Below, piece after piece: positions 25,418 to 38,370 of a DNA stretch of 64,000 nucleotides; the stretch's first letter is position 1; each line of letters starts with the position of its first letter. Below the pieces are notes generated by a model. The model worked only from the letters and a program-made list of their open reading frames with translations. It made no database searches and was not told where the DNA came from. The DNA is taken from positions 248,001 through 312,000 of the forward strand of contig JAHLKI010000005.1 in assembly GCA_025602905.1 (NCBI GenBank). The letters run 5' to 3'. This DNA is from Phlyctochytrium arcticum (taxonomy: Eukaryota; Chytridiomycota; Chytridiomycetes; Chytridiales; Chytridiaceae). Made by a program: the position numbers and the translations under genes.

Positions 25418-26146
25418 CTAATCATCTACATCCAAAGCGAAGCGCTCGTACATTTCACGCGTTGTTGACCCCTCCATCTCTGCACATTTGCCTAAAAGAA
25501 TTTGACTTTGACAAGCGGGACCAAGTTAGCACCAATAACCACAAAACACTGCTGCATCATTACCCAACATCCTTAATTTCGTTGTAGTCGTGTAGGAGTT
25601 TCATGTAGGCAGCGATGTCTTTCCCGGAATCTAAAACAGGACTTCGGGTATCGTTTTGTGACACTTTGTAGTATTTGGCTTGCTTCAGCCATCTCCTACC
25701 TCAACGATGACAACAGCTTTGCTCTTTGAGCGGCAATTTCCGGAGCTTCCGCAGGGTTCGAGACCTCAAGAGTGTTCTACGAGTATTGGAGACATTGGCA
25801 ACTGACTCGCACTGAAAATCTTACCGGAACAGGTTCGCACGGTAGCGCGGGTGGACTTATCCAGTAGAGCGTCAAACTCGGCGATCCCTCGTCATTGTCG
25901 AATTGCTTGCGACATCTTCCAAATATTTGATATGGCGTCAACACGCAGCTTCTATCTTTTGTTGCAGTGAGGAGTGTTTATTTCATACATTGATCCAATC
26001 GATTCCAACTCTTCCAGGCCGTTCTGGTGCTCGTTGCTCCAGCTTTCTCCGATCTGCTTTTGTAGATCCTGCAGGGTCAAAGGTCGAGAGGATTCGGACA
26101 GTATATTCTTGATCTCGTCTACTACTTGGCTCGTGCTATCCAACAT
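25418..26146 (-). CDS. SWI5: DNA recombination and repair protein SWI5
   Basis: Swi5 partners Sfr1 to activate Rad51/Dmc1 strand exchange. The C-terminal exons (minus) 25776-25700, 25641-25564 and 25505-25418 are clear. They encode IAAQRAKLLSSL, then KLLHDYNEIKDVGQILLGK and TTREMYERFALDVDD, the Swi5 signature, with introns of 58 bp. The 5' part is tentative: an exon 25951-25825 and a first exon from ATG 26146 to 25989 (LTLQDLQKQIGESWSNEHQ) keep the frame for 175 residues, but need a 37-bp intron, shorter than any other here. Alternatively the first exons are drawn differently. The gene ends 47 bp from the convergent GH20 gene and shares a ~216-bp promoter with TFIIS. Confidence 0.72.
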
Positions 26147-26362
26147 CGTTGAGAGCTTTTCTCCCAGACCTCTTAGATTGTTTGCAGGATTGTTTGAACG
26201 TAGCACCGAGAGCGTGGGAACTCCTGAAATTCAAGACCCTCCGTGAAGTTCTTTGTCACGTGGCTTAGCTGTTCAACGAGTTCAGCGAAATCCGAGTCCG
26301 CTCGGAAATCTCCGTGCAAAAAGCCGCATTTCTCCAAATACCGATCCAAGAGGTGATCAGCA

Positions 26363-27539
26363 ATGGCCGCCCTAACAGCAGAACGGGTAAGGAAGCTGAA
26401 AGAACACCTAGTCAAGGCACTCAATGACGAGAATTTCAAGGTAGGCCCTTACTGTGAGATAGAGAAACCCGGAGGGTGTATGTCTAGGAGGGTATAGAAG
26501 GCTAAACCTCTTTAATGTCAGATTGTTGATGATCTCCTTGAAAATCTCAAATCTGTGGCTGCTACAACAGAACTTTTGAAGGTATTTACCATTGGAAAAG
26601 TATGGATTGGCGATAGTTTAACCACATGGATATCTTGCAGCAAACTGGAATCGGTGTCGCCGTCAATAGCGTGCGCAAAAACGATTATGCTACCGAGAAA
26701 CAGAGGAGTACAGCAAAGGCATTGGTTGCCAAGTGGAAGAATGATGTGGCAGCAAGCAATGGTCCCTCTAGAAAGGCCTCAAATACCATCCCCCTCCCAA
26801 GAACGGCTATGTCCGGTACTGTCAACATGTTTGTGTTTTGCCCTTCTCTCCGTCTAATAAAAGCCGACAGTAAATACCACTCCAAAGTCAGAAACACCGT
26901 CACGTCGAGCCTCTGACATCACTACCCCAACATCTGCCTCTGGTGGTTCTGAGCGAACCATTGAGGGGGATAAACTTTTTATGAAGTCAACTGGCGATAA
27001 AGTGCGCGATAAATGCATCGGTCTCCTCTACACAGGACTCACTCTTGACTCTGAAGTTGGTAAGGCGAAGTGCAAAACTACTGAAAGTTGGCCCCTTCTG
27101 ACTAATTCCTCCAGATGGGAATCGAGCGTTACCTAAAGCGATTGCAATCGAACAAGTCACATATTCTGACAATCGCTGTACTAATGGAACATATAAAGCT
27201 CGGATTCGATCTTTGTGTTTCAACCTGAAAGACAAAAGCAATCCTGATCTGCGAGATCGCGTGCTCTCTGCTCAACTTGATGCGGAAATCTTTGCACGGA
27301 TGACAACCGAGGAAATGGCGTCAGCGGATAGGAAAAAGGAGATGGAAAAGGCCATGAAGGAATCTTTGGAAGAAGCCGTTACAGCCGCCGATACTCAAGC
27401 CGAAACTGATATGTTCCAATGCGGTAAATGCAAGCAGCGGAAGACAAAATACTTCCAGATGCAGACACGAAGTGCTGACGAGCCGATGACAACATTTGTG
27501 ACCTGCGTCCACTGCGGCAACAAGTGGAAATTTTGCTAA
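26363..27539 (+). CDS. DST1: Transcription elongation factor TFIIS
   Basis: TFIIS rescues backtracked RNA polymerase II by stimulating transcript cleavage. Exons are 26363-26440, 26522-26581, 26641-26815, 26871-27059 and 27115-27539; 308 residues, in frame throughout. Domain I (LW/N-terminal): RVRKLKEHLVKALNDENF, TGIGVAVNSVRKNDYATEKQ. Domain II: DKVRDKCIGLLYTGL, YKARIRSLCFNLKDKSNPDL, EEMASADRKKEMEKAMKESL. Domain III zinc ribbon: Cys 270, 273, 298 and 301 with the catalytic acidic pair Asp289-Glu290 in RSADEPMTTFVTC. The start codon is the first ATG, giving a short N-terminus typical of fungi. The length matches the family (about 300 residues). Confidence 0.96.
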
Positions 27540-27765
27540 ATTGTCAGTTTCCCCCTTTGCGCACTTACAACGGCGCGCAATTTTACAGCAAGAGCGCTTC
27601 ACTTCAGCGCTGCTACTACATAGATTCAATCCCCCCCTTGCTTTTCTCTCATACACAGGTTGATCCTGGTGTGCGAAATTTCTTCCTTATTTCTATAGCA
27701 CTTCAACGAATGTACATATTTACTCATCGTCAATGTTGTCAACTACTCCAAGTGGTCGGCGCAAT

Positions 27766-29885
27766 TCAAGTCGTAATTATTTGGAAATTTGCAATGATAT
27801 TGTCAAAGTATCGCATTCCTTCAATTGTGTCATCACGGCAAATCAAAGCCTCGCTTTCTGCCATCTAACACCAAAGTTGGTTAGAACTGCTTTTTGGAAT
27901 GTAGGAGAAACCAAACTATTACAGACCAAAAGCTGTTCGGTGGCAAGCACAACTGATATGTTGCCCGCTTGTGCCCAATCCATGGCTTGAGCCCCCGCAG
28001 ATCCCAACTGTTTAATATAATCATGTACTCGTTTTGTCACGACTTCGTCACTGTGATCGACAGACTGAACAATCAACAGTCCGCTGGGAAATTGTCGTAA
28101 ACGATAGGGAAGGTTGAGGGCTTCAAAAAGATTGCAACATTTCAGCAGGTCATTAGGAGATATAAGAGCTAAAAACACATTTCTTAGTCAGTCTGGTTTC
28201 TGTCTCGGTTCGCGTTCAAAAAGCACTCACCTGTGCCTCGTGCCCGGTTGAAAAGGCAGTAAATGTCAGTTAACGGTAGCATTCCGCCATGGCGTTTCAG
28301 AGCCCGCTCCAAGAATTCCGCCAGCTGCCTCGCCAGCTCGTGACTATACATATCCCCGGCTGTTTGCCTAGGAACACACAAGACCCACGTTAGCATCGTT
28401 CAATAATTCTCACAACTTCTGCAATTCGTACTTTGTCACCGGGCTAGATATTCCGAGTTCGACCAAATAGGATCGAAAAGTCATCATATCTGAAGAATCA
28501 CTTTTCTCGCCGGCAGAGCTTTGAGCCAATTGCACACTGATGGATTCTGCAAGTTTGACCTAGAGATTTGTCTCAGTGAGTTGCCAACCAATATAATCGG
28601 TGCACTTTTATACGATACCATGTCTGCGGCTTTGTCCATCAAGGCTTGGAGATCACCAAACGCTTCGTTAACCGAGTCTCCTAGAACCTGATTTGACTGT
28701 TCGACTGATCGCATGATGCCAGCTTGTGCACGAGAAATGAGAAGTTCGGAAACTTTGAAGGAGACGGGAGGGTTGTGACATACCGACACCCCCAAGAGAA
28801 GGTCCCTGATCTCGAGGTTGTGCTATTGTCGGTCGGACAGATATTTGATTGCTTGACACGTTCTTTTCATAAAACCGGAATTAATCACAAACAAACTTCT
28901 GCAAAGACCGGTTAACCTACCTCCCATGCTCGCGCATCCAGCGACGCCTTGAGCGCTTTGTGAAATTCCATCATTCCGCCCCCGCGAAATGAAAGCTTGA
29001 TACAACTCTCTGCATCACCGCTGTCCTGATCAGCACTAAAATCGTCTCTGAATTGAGAAGTGGTGGCAGATACAAGACTAGAATCCGTACTGCCGAGTGG
29101 GCTGCCTGATGGATTCCCATCGGGTAATGTCGACCCACAAATTTCACAATTACTCAAGGCCGAATGGTTGAGGAAAGTGCAAGCCGGACAGGGTTTTTGA
29201 TTTGTTTTGGGGGGCAGAGGTCCTGGCTGTGTATTGACCGATCCGCCACCTACACCACCGTATGCTGACCCCTTCTCTGGTAATGAATCCACTTTGGGCT
29301 TCTGCACCACCCCACAAAGGTCACATTTAGGCCCACCGTGATTCACATTTTGACAAATCTCGCACGTCCAGGGCTCTGATTTCTTTGACCCGATGACAGG
29401 TGGAGCGCTGCACGAGGGTATTGGCGGCAGGTCTTTGAGAGTTCTACTTGACGCTTTGGTGGCATCGCGTATTATGATGGTGATTTTTGGAGAAGACGCC
29501 TTCCAGATCCCGCCCTATGTCAGAAGGTCAACCTGGACGTTCACATAAGCGGTCTCAGAAGAAGCCTTGTTACACCTTGGTTGTGCAATCTTTGACTTGA
29601 CCCAAAGATAACTGAATTCCTTTCCCCCTCGATTCATCGACCCACAAAAGTCTATGTGTCGTAACAAAGGCTACTCCAGCGTCAAAGTCCTTTAGCCTCT
29701 CTTTACTAAAAAGTGATATGATAGCTTCAATACATTGCTGCTCGAAATGCAACCAGGCTCCCAACTTACTTCTCGTAGAGGCCGACATCCTTTTGGGTTA
29801 TGGACACTGTTTCATCGGGTGCAAGTAGCGGTCGGCCTGCTGCTGTTAACTCAAGATCTTGAACGTACTTCATGATATTTGGCAT
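27766..29885 (-). CDS. VPS36: ESCRT-II subunit VPS36
   Basis: VPS36 links ubiquitinated cargo and phosphoinositides to ESCRT-II in multivesicular-body sorting. Nine exons (minus): 29885-29770, 29705-29576, 29514-28921, 28862-28784, 28722-28619, 28559-28432, 28367-28231, 28168-27927 and 27864-27766; 542 residues. The N-terminal GLUE domain is split (AAGRPLLAPDETVSITQKDV, FVTTHRLLWVDESRGKGIQL). It carries an insert with two NZF zinc fingers (WTCEICQNVNHGGPKCDLC near residue 133, and CPACTFLNHSALSNCEIC) as in yeast Vps36 and unlike animal VPS36. The winged-helix part follows: AGIMRSVEQSNQVLGDSVN, HGGMLPLTDIYCLFNRARG, ICRDDTIEGMRYF. The last exon was recovered past an apparent stop by a 62-bp intron that restores the conserved end. 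Confidence 0.93.
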
Positions 29886-30022
29886 TATTTGCAACCTGGG
29901 AGATAGGGTTGCAGATGACCAAACCACTGTCGAAATGACAAAGTGACAGTTGAGAATTGTGTAGATCTCCCTCGATCTATAGACAGAACGCACACGTTTA
30001 AACTAACGAAAGGAACGCAGCC

Positions 30023-31913
<1,891 letters not shown>

Positions 31914-32281
31914 AGAGCTTGCGAAAAGTTTTTTTGCTCATGTTTCAAGCGGTAGCAAAATTTTGTATATATAATAACTACAAAGACTGATTGAACGCAG
32001 AATTGAACGCAAAAAAAAGATGGGTGCGAACAGGTACTCCAAATGAAGTTGTCGGGATATATTTTGTGTGACTGGATGGAAAATATCAGAAAGGAGCTCG
32101 GCACAAAAGTGGTCGTGCATCAGTGTGTTTTGAAGGAAAAGTCCCTGGTGACGCCCAAGTTCTATCTTGTGCCTTTGTAAGTACTCAACCCGGCCGAGGC
32201 GGCACCACCCGGAATGGCCGGAACCCTTTTATAAAAAAAAGGATCAGTTCCAAACTCCTCACCCAAAAAAGACGTTAAAAC
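31914..32281. other. Convergent ATE1/VPS26 3' region
   Basis: This A/T-rich spacer lies between two convergent genes. TATATATAATAAC near 31964 and poly-A/T tracts fit termination and polyadenylation signals for both strands. Two short minus frames (60-65 codons) overlap here and look like shadows. Confidence 0.5.
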
Positions 32282-33597
32282 TTACTCTTCCGAATCTTCC
32301 TTCAACCGAAACAGGGTAATTTCCTGCTGCTTAAAATACCGCCGATTCTCTTCATCGACCAGGACCAGGTTCAAGTAATACCGGGTCGAAAACTTTTTGT
32401 TGACGTCTCGGTATGTCGGTGTCAATTCAAAACCGCTTAGGAAAAGACGGATCGGAATGGTTTCACCTCGGACGGGTGCACCATCCATGATTTCGAATTT
32501 TGTGACGGTTTCGGATTCGTTATATTGATTTGGAGCTAGTGGTGAAAAATTTAGATGAGGGATGGGTGGAGGAAAGGGGGGAGGGTTTTTTTTTACCTGC
32601 CCCAGTGGTTTCTCGACGAATAATCGAAAGTTCCATGTATTTGATCTTGATCCGAACCAGCAGAAAATAGATTTTCCCGACTATGACATCTCGCAAATGA
32701 TACCTAAGTGCAAACATATAAGTTGAAGTCGGTTTTTGCGATGGAAAAAGAACAGGAACCTACTTGGACTTGTTATACTCGAATTCAATGTGTAGGCAAT
32801 CTTCAAGATTCGATGAGCACGGGGAAAAGGGCGGAGGGTATTATAAAACGATTACCTTCGATGCCTACTTCCATCTTGATGGGGTTGTTGACTTCCTTAA
32901 ATGGCCGATACGAGTACACCCATACGTCCTTTTCCTTGATAATATCCGATAAGCGGCGGGCAATGGTCACCCGGACGAAATATCTGTGGCATTGTTAGTC
33001 TCAGAAACCGGTCTTCCAGGCAAAAAAGCGTACCGTAATTTGACGTTAATCCCAAAATAACTTTCGTATAGCTTTTCGACATTTTTGAACTCGAAATCAT
33101 AAGTAATACTCGACCGTAATTCTCCGGGTGCTGCCAATTCTTGGGATAGTGAACTGAACTCGTAGTGGTTTCCCCGGTCATAGAATAGTTCTAGATATGT
33201 TAAATGAATGTCAGATTCAGCAAGTACACATCACATTCGACATGACTGTGTATGTACCTATATGTCCCACCCATTCCACCTTGATGCCTTGATGCTGCTC
33301 CTTCTTCCCGTCTCGTACGCGTATCTGGACCTATAAATATTCACCTTTTAGCTCCAAGTAAAGTAAGCGTGATATGCGGGCTGTACTTACTTTCCCACTG
33401 ACAGTTTCCCCATCGAAATAGAGCGGGTATTTTGACTTTCGTTCCTTGTCCACCTTGACTTCAACCAACTTGCGCTTGTCCTCGCCCTCGAGGACAACTT
33501 CAATGTCGGCTGACGACCCCAGTCCAAACAAGCTCTATAGTGACGTTTGTGAGCTGACATTCCATCTTGGAGGCAGGGCAAAACCACTCACTGCCAT
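32282..33597 (-). CDS. VPS26: Retromer subunit VPS26
   Basis: VPS26 is an arrestin-fold subunit of the retromer cargo complex for endosome-to-Golgi retrieval. Eight exons (minus): 33597-33592, 33534-33391, 33330-33258, 33190-33034, 32983-32856, 32800-32764, 32703-32597 and 32535-32282; 301 residues, close to the family norm. Motifs include [121 protein letters not shown] and ELTPTYRDVNKKFSTRYYLN. The first exon is only six bases (ATG GCA), inferred because the second exon starts in the conserved N-terminus with a good acceptor and no ATG of its own. Confidence 0.95.
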
Positions 33598-33931
33598 TTT
33601 CTTGGTCGCTTTTGTTGAGGATAGTCAATGATGGAGGGCTACAGTGATGAGATTGTCGGGGTCGCGGGACAAGTACTCTGTTGGCCTCTTGCTAAGTTAT
33701 GGGCGGTGCCGAATAGCAAGTGTGGTGGAAGCAGCTGGCAGGATCTAGGCCTTGAAGATGGTGGTTAAATTGCCCTTGGACGTTTGGGCCGCGACGGTGG
33801 ATGTCATTCAATGGCAAAGTGATTCATCCCGGGAGGGTTTAATGAGGTGGCTTGCGCTTTGAATTCCGATTCTCCGAATGCAACTTCAATGCAAGAAGTT
33901 CGTCCTTTCAAAACTCTTCTCCAAATAGACA
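33598..33931. promoter_or_regulatory. Divergent VPS26/MRH4-like promoter region
   Basis: This is 334 bp between two divergent start codons. I see no distinctive motif beyond general promoter-like composition. Confidence 0.4.
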
Positions 33932-35788
33932 ATGTTGCGACATAGACTGCCACTTGTAGGGCAGGCGCTCAAAGCAACGTTCAGATACTCCAATCCTCAA
34001 TCACAGCCATGTCTGGCCGGATACGCAACAGCAACTCGATCGTCTACCCAATTCACATTTTCAACAAAGTTTCCGCGAAAACCGAGTAAAGCACACGGAA
34101 AAGGTGGAAAAAAATCTGGAAGTTATGGAAAGCCAAGGGCCAGCAGTAAACTTCCAGGATTGGCACTCCCCGCACGTCTGCGCTTGGCCACGTTCAAACA
34201 TACCCCCTCCTCCTCCTCCTCCAACACTGCGTCCAAACCCAGCAGCGTCAAAAAGCCGGGTGTAAGACCCGTGCAGAGTCCAGCAGCAAAGACTGCACCA
34301 AAAGCGGCAACGGGACGAGTGACGACGGCTGGATCTGGAGGAAGTGCAAAAGTTGGACAGGGCAGGTCGAGTACCGCTTTACGCTCATCAAGGGATTTGA
34401 ACCAGGAAAAGATTAAAAACCATGCGACAAAGTTTGCCCTTGCACCCACCCAGTTTGACAAATTGCGGCCAGAGTCGTTGGCCTCGTTGAGAGAGCGAGT
34501 GGAGGATGCCGATTTTGATACCCTTGGATTGCACCCTGACGTTGTGCGCGGCATCACGGAGGATCTGGGACTTCGGGTACCGACTGAAATACAAACATTG
34601 GGGATTCAAGCTGCACTGACGAAACCCGAAGATCATCTCCTCTTTGCGGCAGAGACGGGTTGTGGAAAGACTCTGGCGTATCTTTTGCCCATTATCAGTC
34701 ATCTGAAGCACGAGGAAGATGCGCTGAAAGCAGTGGTGCCGGCAACCTCTTCCGAATCCGTCGCGGCCGCCTACCTCATTCCCCAGGGGTCAGATGCGTA
34801 TATCACTCCCGATGCCCTTTCTAGCATCCGGAAGTTACGGCGCCCTCGTGCCGTCATTATTGTTCCCTCTCGCGAACTGGTAGTTCAAGTGAGTAGCATT
34901 GCGAAATCCATTGCGCATCAGGCCCGACTCCGCGTTGTGGCAGTTCACGGGGGTCTGGCTCGACACCAAGTCGTCGCCAACATTGCAACCAAACCCGTCG
35001 ATATCCTGGTCACCACCCCTTCCTCGCTTCTCCAACTCTGCGCAGACGAAGAATTCTCGCTGTCGCAAACCCGGCACATTGCCGTCGACGAGGCTGACAC
35101 CATGTTTGATCAGGATTTCGGACCCGAGCTGTCGAAAATCATTTCTGAAGCAAAGGGCTTAGCGACAAAATTGGACCGATCCTGCCGCTTCATCTTTGTC
35201 TCTGCCACACTCCCACGTACAGTCATTCGTGCCCTTGACCGTGATTTCTCCAATATTACCCGTATCACCACCCCGAATTTACATCGCACTTTACCGCGGC
35301 TCAAGCAGTCCTTTTTGAGAGTCGGTGGATCTGTTACAAAACAACAATTATGCTTGGATATCTTGAAGCGGGCAGTGATTGACGATGATCGGATCATTAT
35401 ATTTTGTAATCGACGAAAGACGTGTCAGGCATTGGCTGAAATGCTACGGGATAAAGGATTTGATGCTGCCGATATTTCTAGCAACGTTCACATTAAGGAT
35501 CGGACAAGGGCGCTTAAAAAGTTTGCTGAACCCGCTCTCGAGGGTGCCAGCCGTGCCCCCATGCTTGTCGTCGCGACAGATATCGCCTCGCGCGGGTTGG
35601 ACACGACCTATGTGGGTCATGTAGTGCTCTACGATTTCCCGCAGACTGCGATTGATTACCTGCATCGGGCGGGTCGGACGGCCCGGAATGGAGCAAAAGG
35701 TCGAGCAACCAGTATTGTGGGCAGAAAGGACGAAAACCTGGCAAATATGATTCAGACGGCTGTTCGCTTGAAGCATGTTTTGGCGTAA
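33932..35788 (+). CDS. MRH4: Mitochondrial DEAD-box RNA helicase, MRH4-like
   Basis: Predicted ATP-dependent RNA helicase acting on mitochondrial rRNA during large-subunit assembly, as Mrh4 does in yeast. It is a single uninterrupted exon of 618 residues. The first ~60 residues are basic and Ser/Ala-rich without acidic residues (MLRHRLPLVGQALKATFRYS), typical of a mitochondrial presequence. Motifs: RVPTEIQTLGIQAAL (Q region), AETGCGKT at 240-247, VPSREL, TTPSSL, VDEADT with the DEAD box at 386-389, VSATLP near 423-428, IIIFCNRRKTC, VATDIASRGLD and HRAGRTARNG. Low-complexity Ser and Lys/Ala tracts fill residues 45-150. The helicase identity is certain; MRH4 rather than another organellar DEAD protein (DDX28-like) is inferred. 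Confidence 0.88.
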   Translation: MLRHRLPLVGQALKATFRYSNPQSQPCLAGYATATRSSTQFTFSTKFPRKPSKAHGKGGKKSGSYGKPRASSKLPGLALPARLRLATFKHTPSSSSSNTASKPSSVKKPGVRPVQSPAAKTAPKAATGRVTTAGSGGSAKVGQGRSSTALRSSRDLNQEKIKNHATKFALAPTQFDKLRPESLASLRERVEDADFDTLGLHPDVVRGITEDLGLRVPTEIQTLGIQAALTKPEDHLLFAAETGCGKTLAYLLPIISHLKHEEDALKAVVPATSSESVAAAYLIPQGSDAYITPDALSSIRKLRRPRAVIIVPSRELVVQVSSIAKSIAHQARLRVVAVHGGLARHQVVANIATKPVDILVTTPSSLLQLCADEEFSLSQTRHIAVDEADTMFDQDFGPELSKIISEAKGLATKLDRSCRFIFVSATLPRTVIRALDRDFSNITRITTPNLHRTLPRLKQSFLRVGGSVTKQQLCLDILKRAVIDDDRIIIFCNRRKTCQALAEMLRDKGFDAADISSNVHIKDRTRALKKFAEPALEGASRAPMLVVATDIASRGLDTTYVGHVVLYDFPQTAIDYLHRAGRTARNGAKGRATSIVGRKDENLANMIQTAVRLKHVLA

Positions 35789-36411
35789 GGCATCTATTAC
35801 CTTTCCCCCACATTGCCCATATCAACATTTGTACTTAATTTATGTGTAAATATCATTATTTTGTCTTCCGCTAACGTCCCTCTCTGCATGACGATCTCTT
35901 GCCCCTCCAAATATTTTTCATCCGCGCTATGCCTGGAAGATTGCTTCATGTGCTATTTATTATGTACAAGTCTTGCAAAAAAATCGAAATAAAAATATGT
36001 GAAGAGTGACAAGGGGGTATACTCGAATCAACTCTCAAACTGCCCTCCCTAACAAAAAGTCTCAGCTCGTAACATTACCTCAATTTCGACACGTGGGAGA
36101 AAACAACTTACCGCAGCCAGGTACGTGCGAGCGTAATAGACTAATTGTCGAACGGTCGGTTCTAGTCCTGCATTGGAGAATGTTCGGAATAGCCTATGAA
36201 GAAAAAAGATTGAGTTAGTCTTTCTCTCTTTGAACTCTACACACAATCCTATAAATTCCCACACTCCCGTCCTTTCAACTCCCCATAAAACTTATGCTCC
36301 CTCGCGCGAGCGCAAATCCACACATCCCCCCAATCAAGTATCATCAAATTCATGCTCCTCGCCCTCGCTTGCGCTCGGGCTCGTCATATTGTTGCACCGT
36401 CTGGTCAAGTC
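35789..36411. other. 3' region between MRH4-like gene and SARAF
   Basis: This is the convergent 3' flank. A minus-strand block at about 36112-36193 has an acceptor-like tag, a donor-like gtaagt and an open frame (SNAGLEPTVRQLVYY or, in another frame, LQCRTRTDRS), so it may be a terminal SARAF exon downstream of the hairpin-rich tract. I could not decide the frame. The rest shows nothing. Confidence 0.35.
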
Positions 36412-36612
36412 CTATTGCTTTTGCGGAGCAAAATCATGTTCCTCGCCCCTTTGGAGCTTCGTCAGTCGCTTTTGGAGCTCGCTTCGCTCGCACTTGATTT
36501 TGCTTCGCAAAATCGTCCCCCTCGCTCCGCTCCTCCGGAAAAATGACTCGCCACGCCAGCCCTCCTCGCTTCGCTCGGGCGGGGCTCGTCGGATCCTCGG
36601 CCTCGGAGATAC
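36355..36612. repeat. Hairpin-rich GC repeat cluster in the SARAF 3' end
   Basis: This is a run of short self-complementary units with TTCG, TCCG or TGCG loops: CTCGCCCTCGCTTGCGCTCG, GAGCTCGCTTCGCTCGC, GATTTTGCTTCGCAAAATC, CTCGCTCCGCTCCTCCGG and CTCGCTTCGCTCGGGCGGG. The same unit type forms a cluster at 58385-58574 and appears singly at 46187-46202. Here it lies inside the open reading frame assigned to the SARAF C-terminus, or in an intron if a donor at 36612 is used. Confidence 0.75.
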
Positions 36613-37513
36613 GTACATGCCAAGATCGCAATCGGCTTGCGAGTAACGACCACCTCGAGATCCTGCGCCAAAGAGCATCGAAAAGGGAAACCGGTTGTAC
36701 CAAGAAGTAGAATGTTGGGAGCCCATGACCCACGAAAGTACCGGACCCACACCGGGTGGCAAGAACGAAGCCCACCATGGGGTTCCGGCTTGAGGACGCG
36801 TAGAGCGGGCGTCCGAGAACCCAGGGGTTTGTTGTTGGTTTTGATTATTCATGAACCAAGATAAGATGGGAGCCGTGCCAGTTGGTAAGAAGGAAGACCA
36901 CCAAGGGGATCCTGGTGCATGAGTATGGTCATCATCAGTAGGGTGGGAATAATCAGAGTAGGCATCAGGAGTATGCTTGGAAGATGGTTTTTTGTACTTT
37001 GAAGTACGATGCAATGTGTATTCGACTCCGCATGAGCCTGTGGGTCAGTTTAAGTATAGTGATAGCTCTTAGATTAATAAGTGTGAATCATACCATCCAA
37101 GATATAAGGATCATCAGGGTAGTCGTAACCCTCACAAGTGACGACGGTGGTGCCGAGACGGTACTCTTTATCCAATTCCGTTTTACATTCCCACTGGGCT
37201 TCATTGCCGTTCATGCCGATTTGTCGACATTGGATGACTTCAGGCGACGTATCGTGCGCAGCGTCGCCGCCGACACATTTGAGTTGCGGGACGGGGCGGG
37301 CGCGTCGTCCGGCCGTCTTTTGGCCATTGTACAGGGATAAAACCTGGGGGGGAGGGACATGAGTTGTCTATAGAAAGTGACTGAGAGTACATGATCTATT
37401 ACCTTGACATCCCTGATGTTGATGCGGTCTTTCGGGTTAGTCCGGGAGTGTGCGGAAGATACGAGGATTGTAAGTGCCAGCAGGCAGGCGATCCAAAGTG
37501 CTCTTGAATGCAT
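36412..37513 (-). CDS. SARAF: SARAF-like store-operated calcium entry regulator
   Basis: SARAF/TMEM66 is an ER protein that damps store-operated calcium entry in animals; the family (DUF1183) is wider. Exons (minus): 37513-37403, 37343-37094 and 37037-36412. A signal peptide (LWIACLLALTILVSSAHS) is followed by the family core KVLSLYNGQKTAGRRARPVP, LKCVGGDAAHD, EAQWECKTELDKEYRLG, VVTCEGYDYPDDPYIL and GSCGVEYTL. The central membrane span of the human protein is not evident. Instead, two copies of an aromatic motif occur (PWWSSFLPTGTAPILSWFM and PWWASFLPPGVGPVLSWVM). From about 36612 downward the frame runs into the hairpin repeat, so the last ~65 residues are doubtful; a donor at 36612 may splice them out. 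Confidence 0.82.
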
Positions 37514-38370
37514 ATTTACTAACACCTTGAAATGATAATTTTTTTGACTAAGGAATTTTACTAAAGAGAAATTTGGGGGCCGAAACTTTTATAGTCGAAG
37601 CTGTATATGAATCATGGTCACGTCATGGACTCCACGACCCTGGGCATTTCTTCGACTTATGGCAAAAAACAGCGATGGACATATTATTATAACTCAAACA
37701 TTTGCTTTTGTATAACTCGCATCTCTACGAGTATAAATGTGTGGAAAGCCTGTAGGAGCTCATTTACAGTATATGTAAAGGCATTAGGCCGACATACCTT
37801 CCGTTCGGGGCAGATCCCAAAACATATGAGACCTTACGCGCACGAAGGCAGTCAACGTTCGATATTCGGCCTATTTCATGCATAGATCATGGCGCGGAAT
37901 CGTACCCCGGACTGCCATGAGCAGTTGAAACGGCAAGATCCATAGGTGTTTTACAACCTCAATCTTGCATGTCATGTCGCAGGAAGTGGACAGAGCTTGA
38001 ATCGGAACCAAAAGTCAGAAGAATACTTTGAGCAGCGTTAAGAGCACCCCAGCCGCCTGGGAGTAGGTAGGAGGACCTGCCGGGCGGCGAATGTATGAAA
38101 CCTAGCCTTCGTAAAGAATTCACTTTCGAGTGCAGTTTTCGAAATTTCAATTGCCACGTCGCGCTTGGCCATTGGTGGCTTTGATCTGGGCTTTGATAGA
38201 ACTCGTCAACCTTCGAAATTTCACCGCAAGAAGTGCCAAGAGATTATCCTCCGACAGCATCACACATACCTCTTACTTATTTACAGTCGGAAGGAATAGA
38301 GAATACCCCCAGTCAGTCCTGATCCATACCATTCCCGCTGCCTTATTCAAAAAGTGTGAATTGTTCCGCA
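37514..38370. promoter_or_regulatory. Divergent SARAF/ERO1 promoter with UPRE-like motifs
   Basis: This is 857 bp between two divergent genes for ER proteins. TCACGTCA at 37618-37625 is TGACGTGA on the other strand, and CCACGTC at 38154-38160 is GACGTGG on the other strand; both match the TGACGTG(G/A) unfolded-protein-response core in whole or large part. An ATTGG (reverse CCAAT) box follows the second. ERO1 is a classical UPR target, so co-regulation is plausible. Short open frames inside are not supported as genes. Confidence 0.45.

Noticed and set aside
34123..34557. 144-codon minus frame inside the MRH4-like gene
   Set aside because: Antisense to a long single-exon DEAD-box gene with all motifs; shadow frame.
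36049..36264. Minus frame encoding SNAGLEPTVRQLVYYARTY as a separate gene
   Set aside because: Too short and lacking its own start; more likely a terminal SARAF exon or noncoding sequence.
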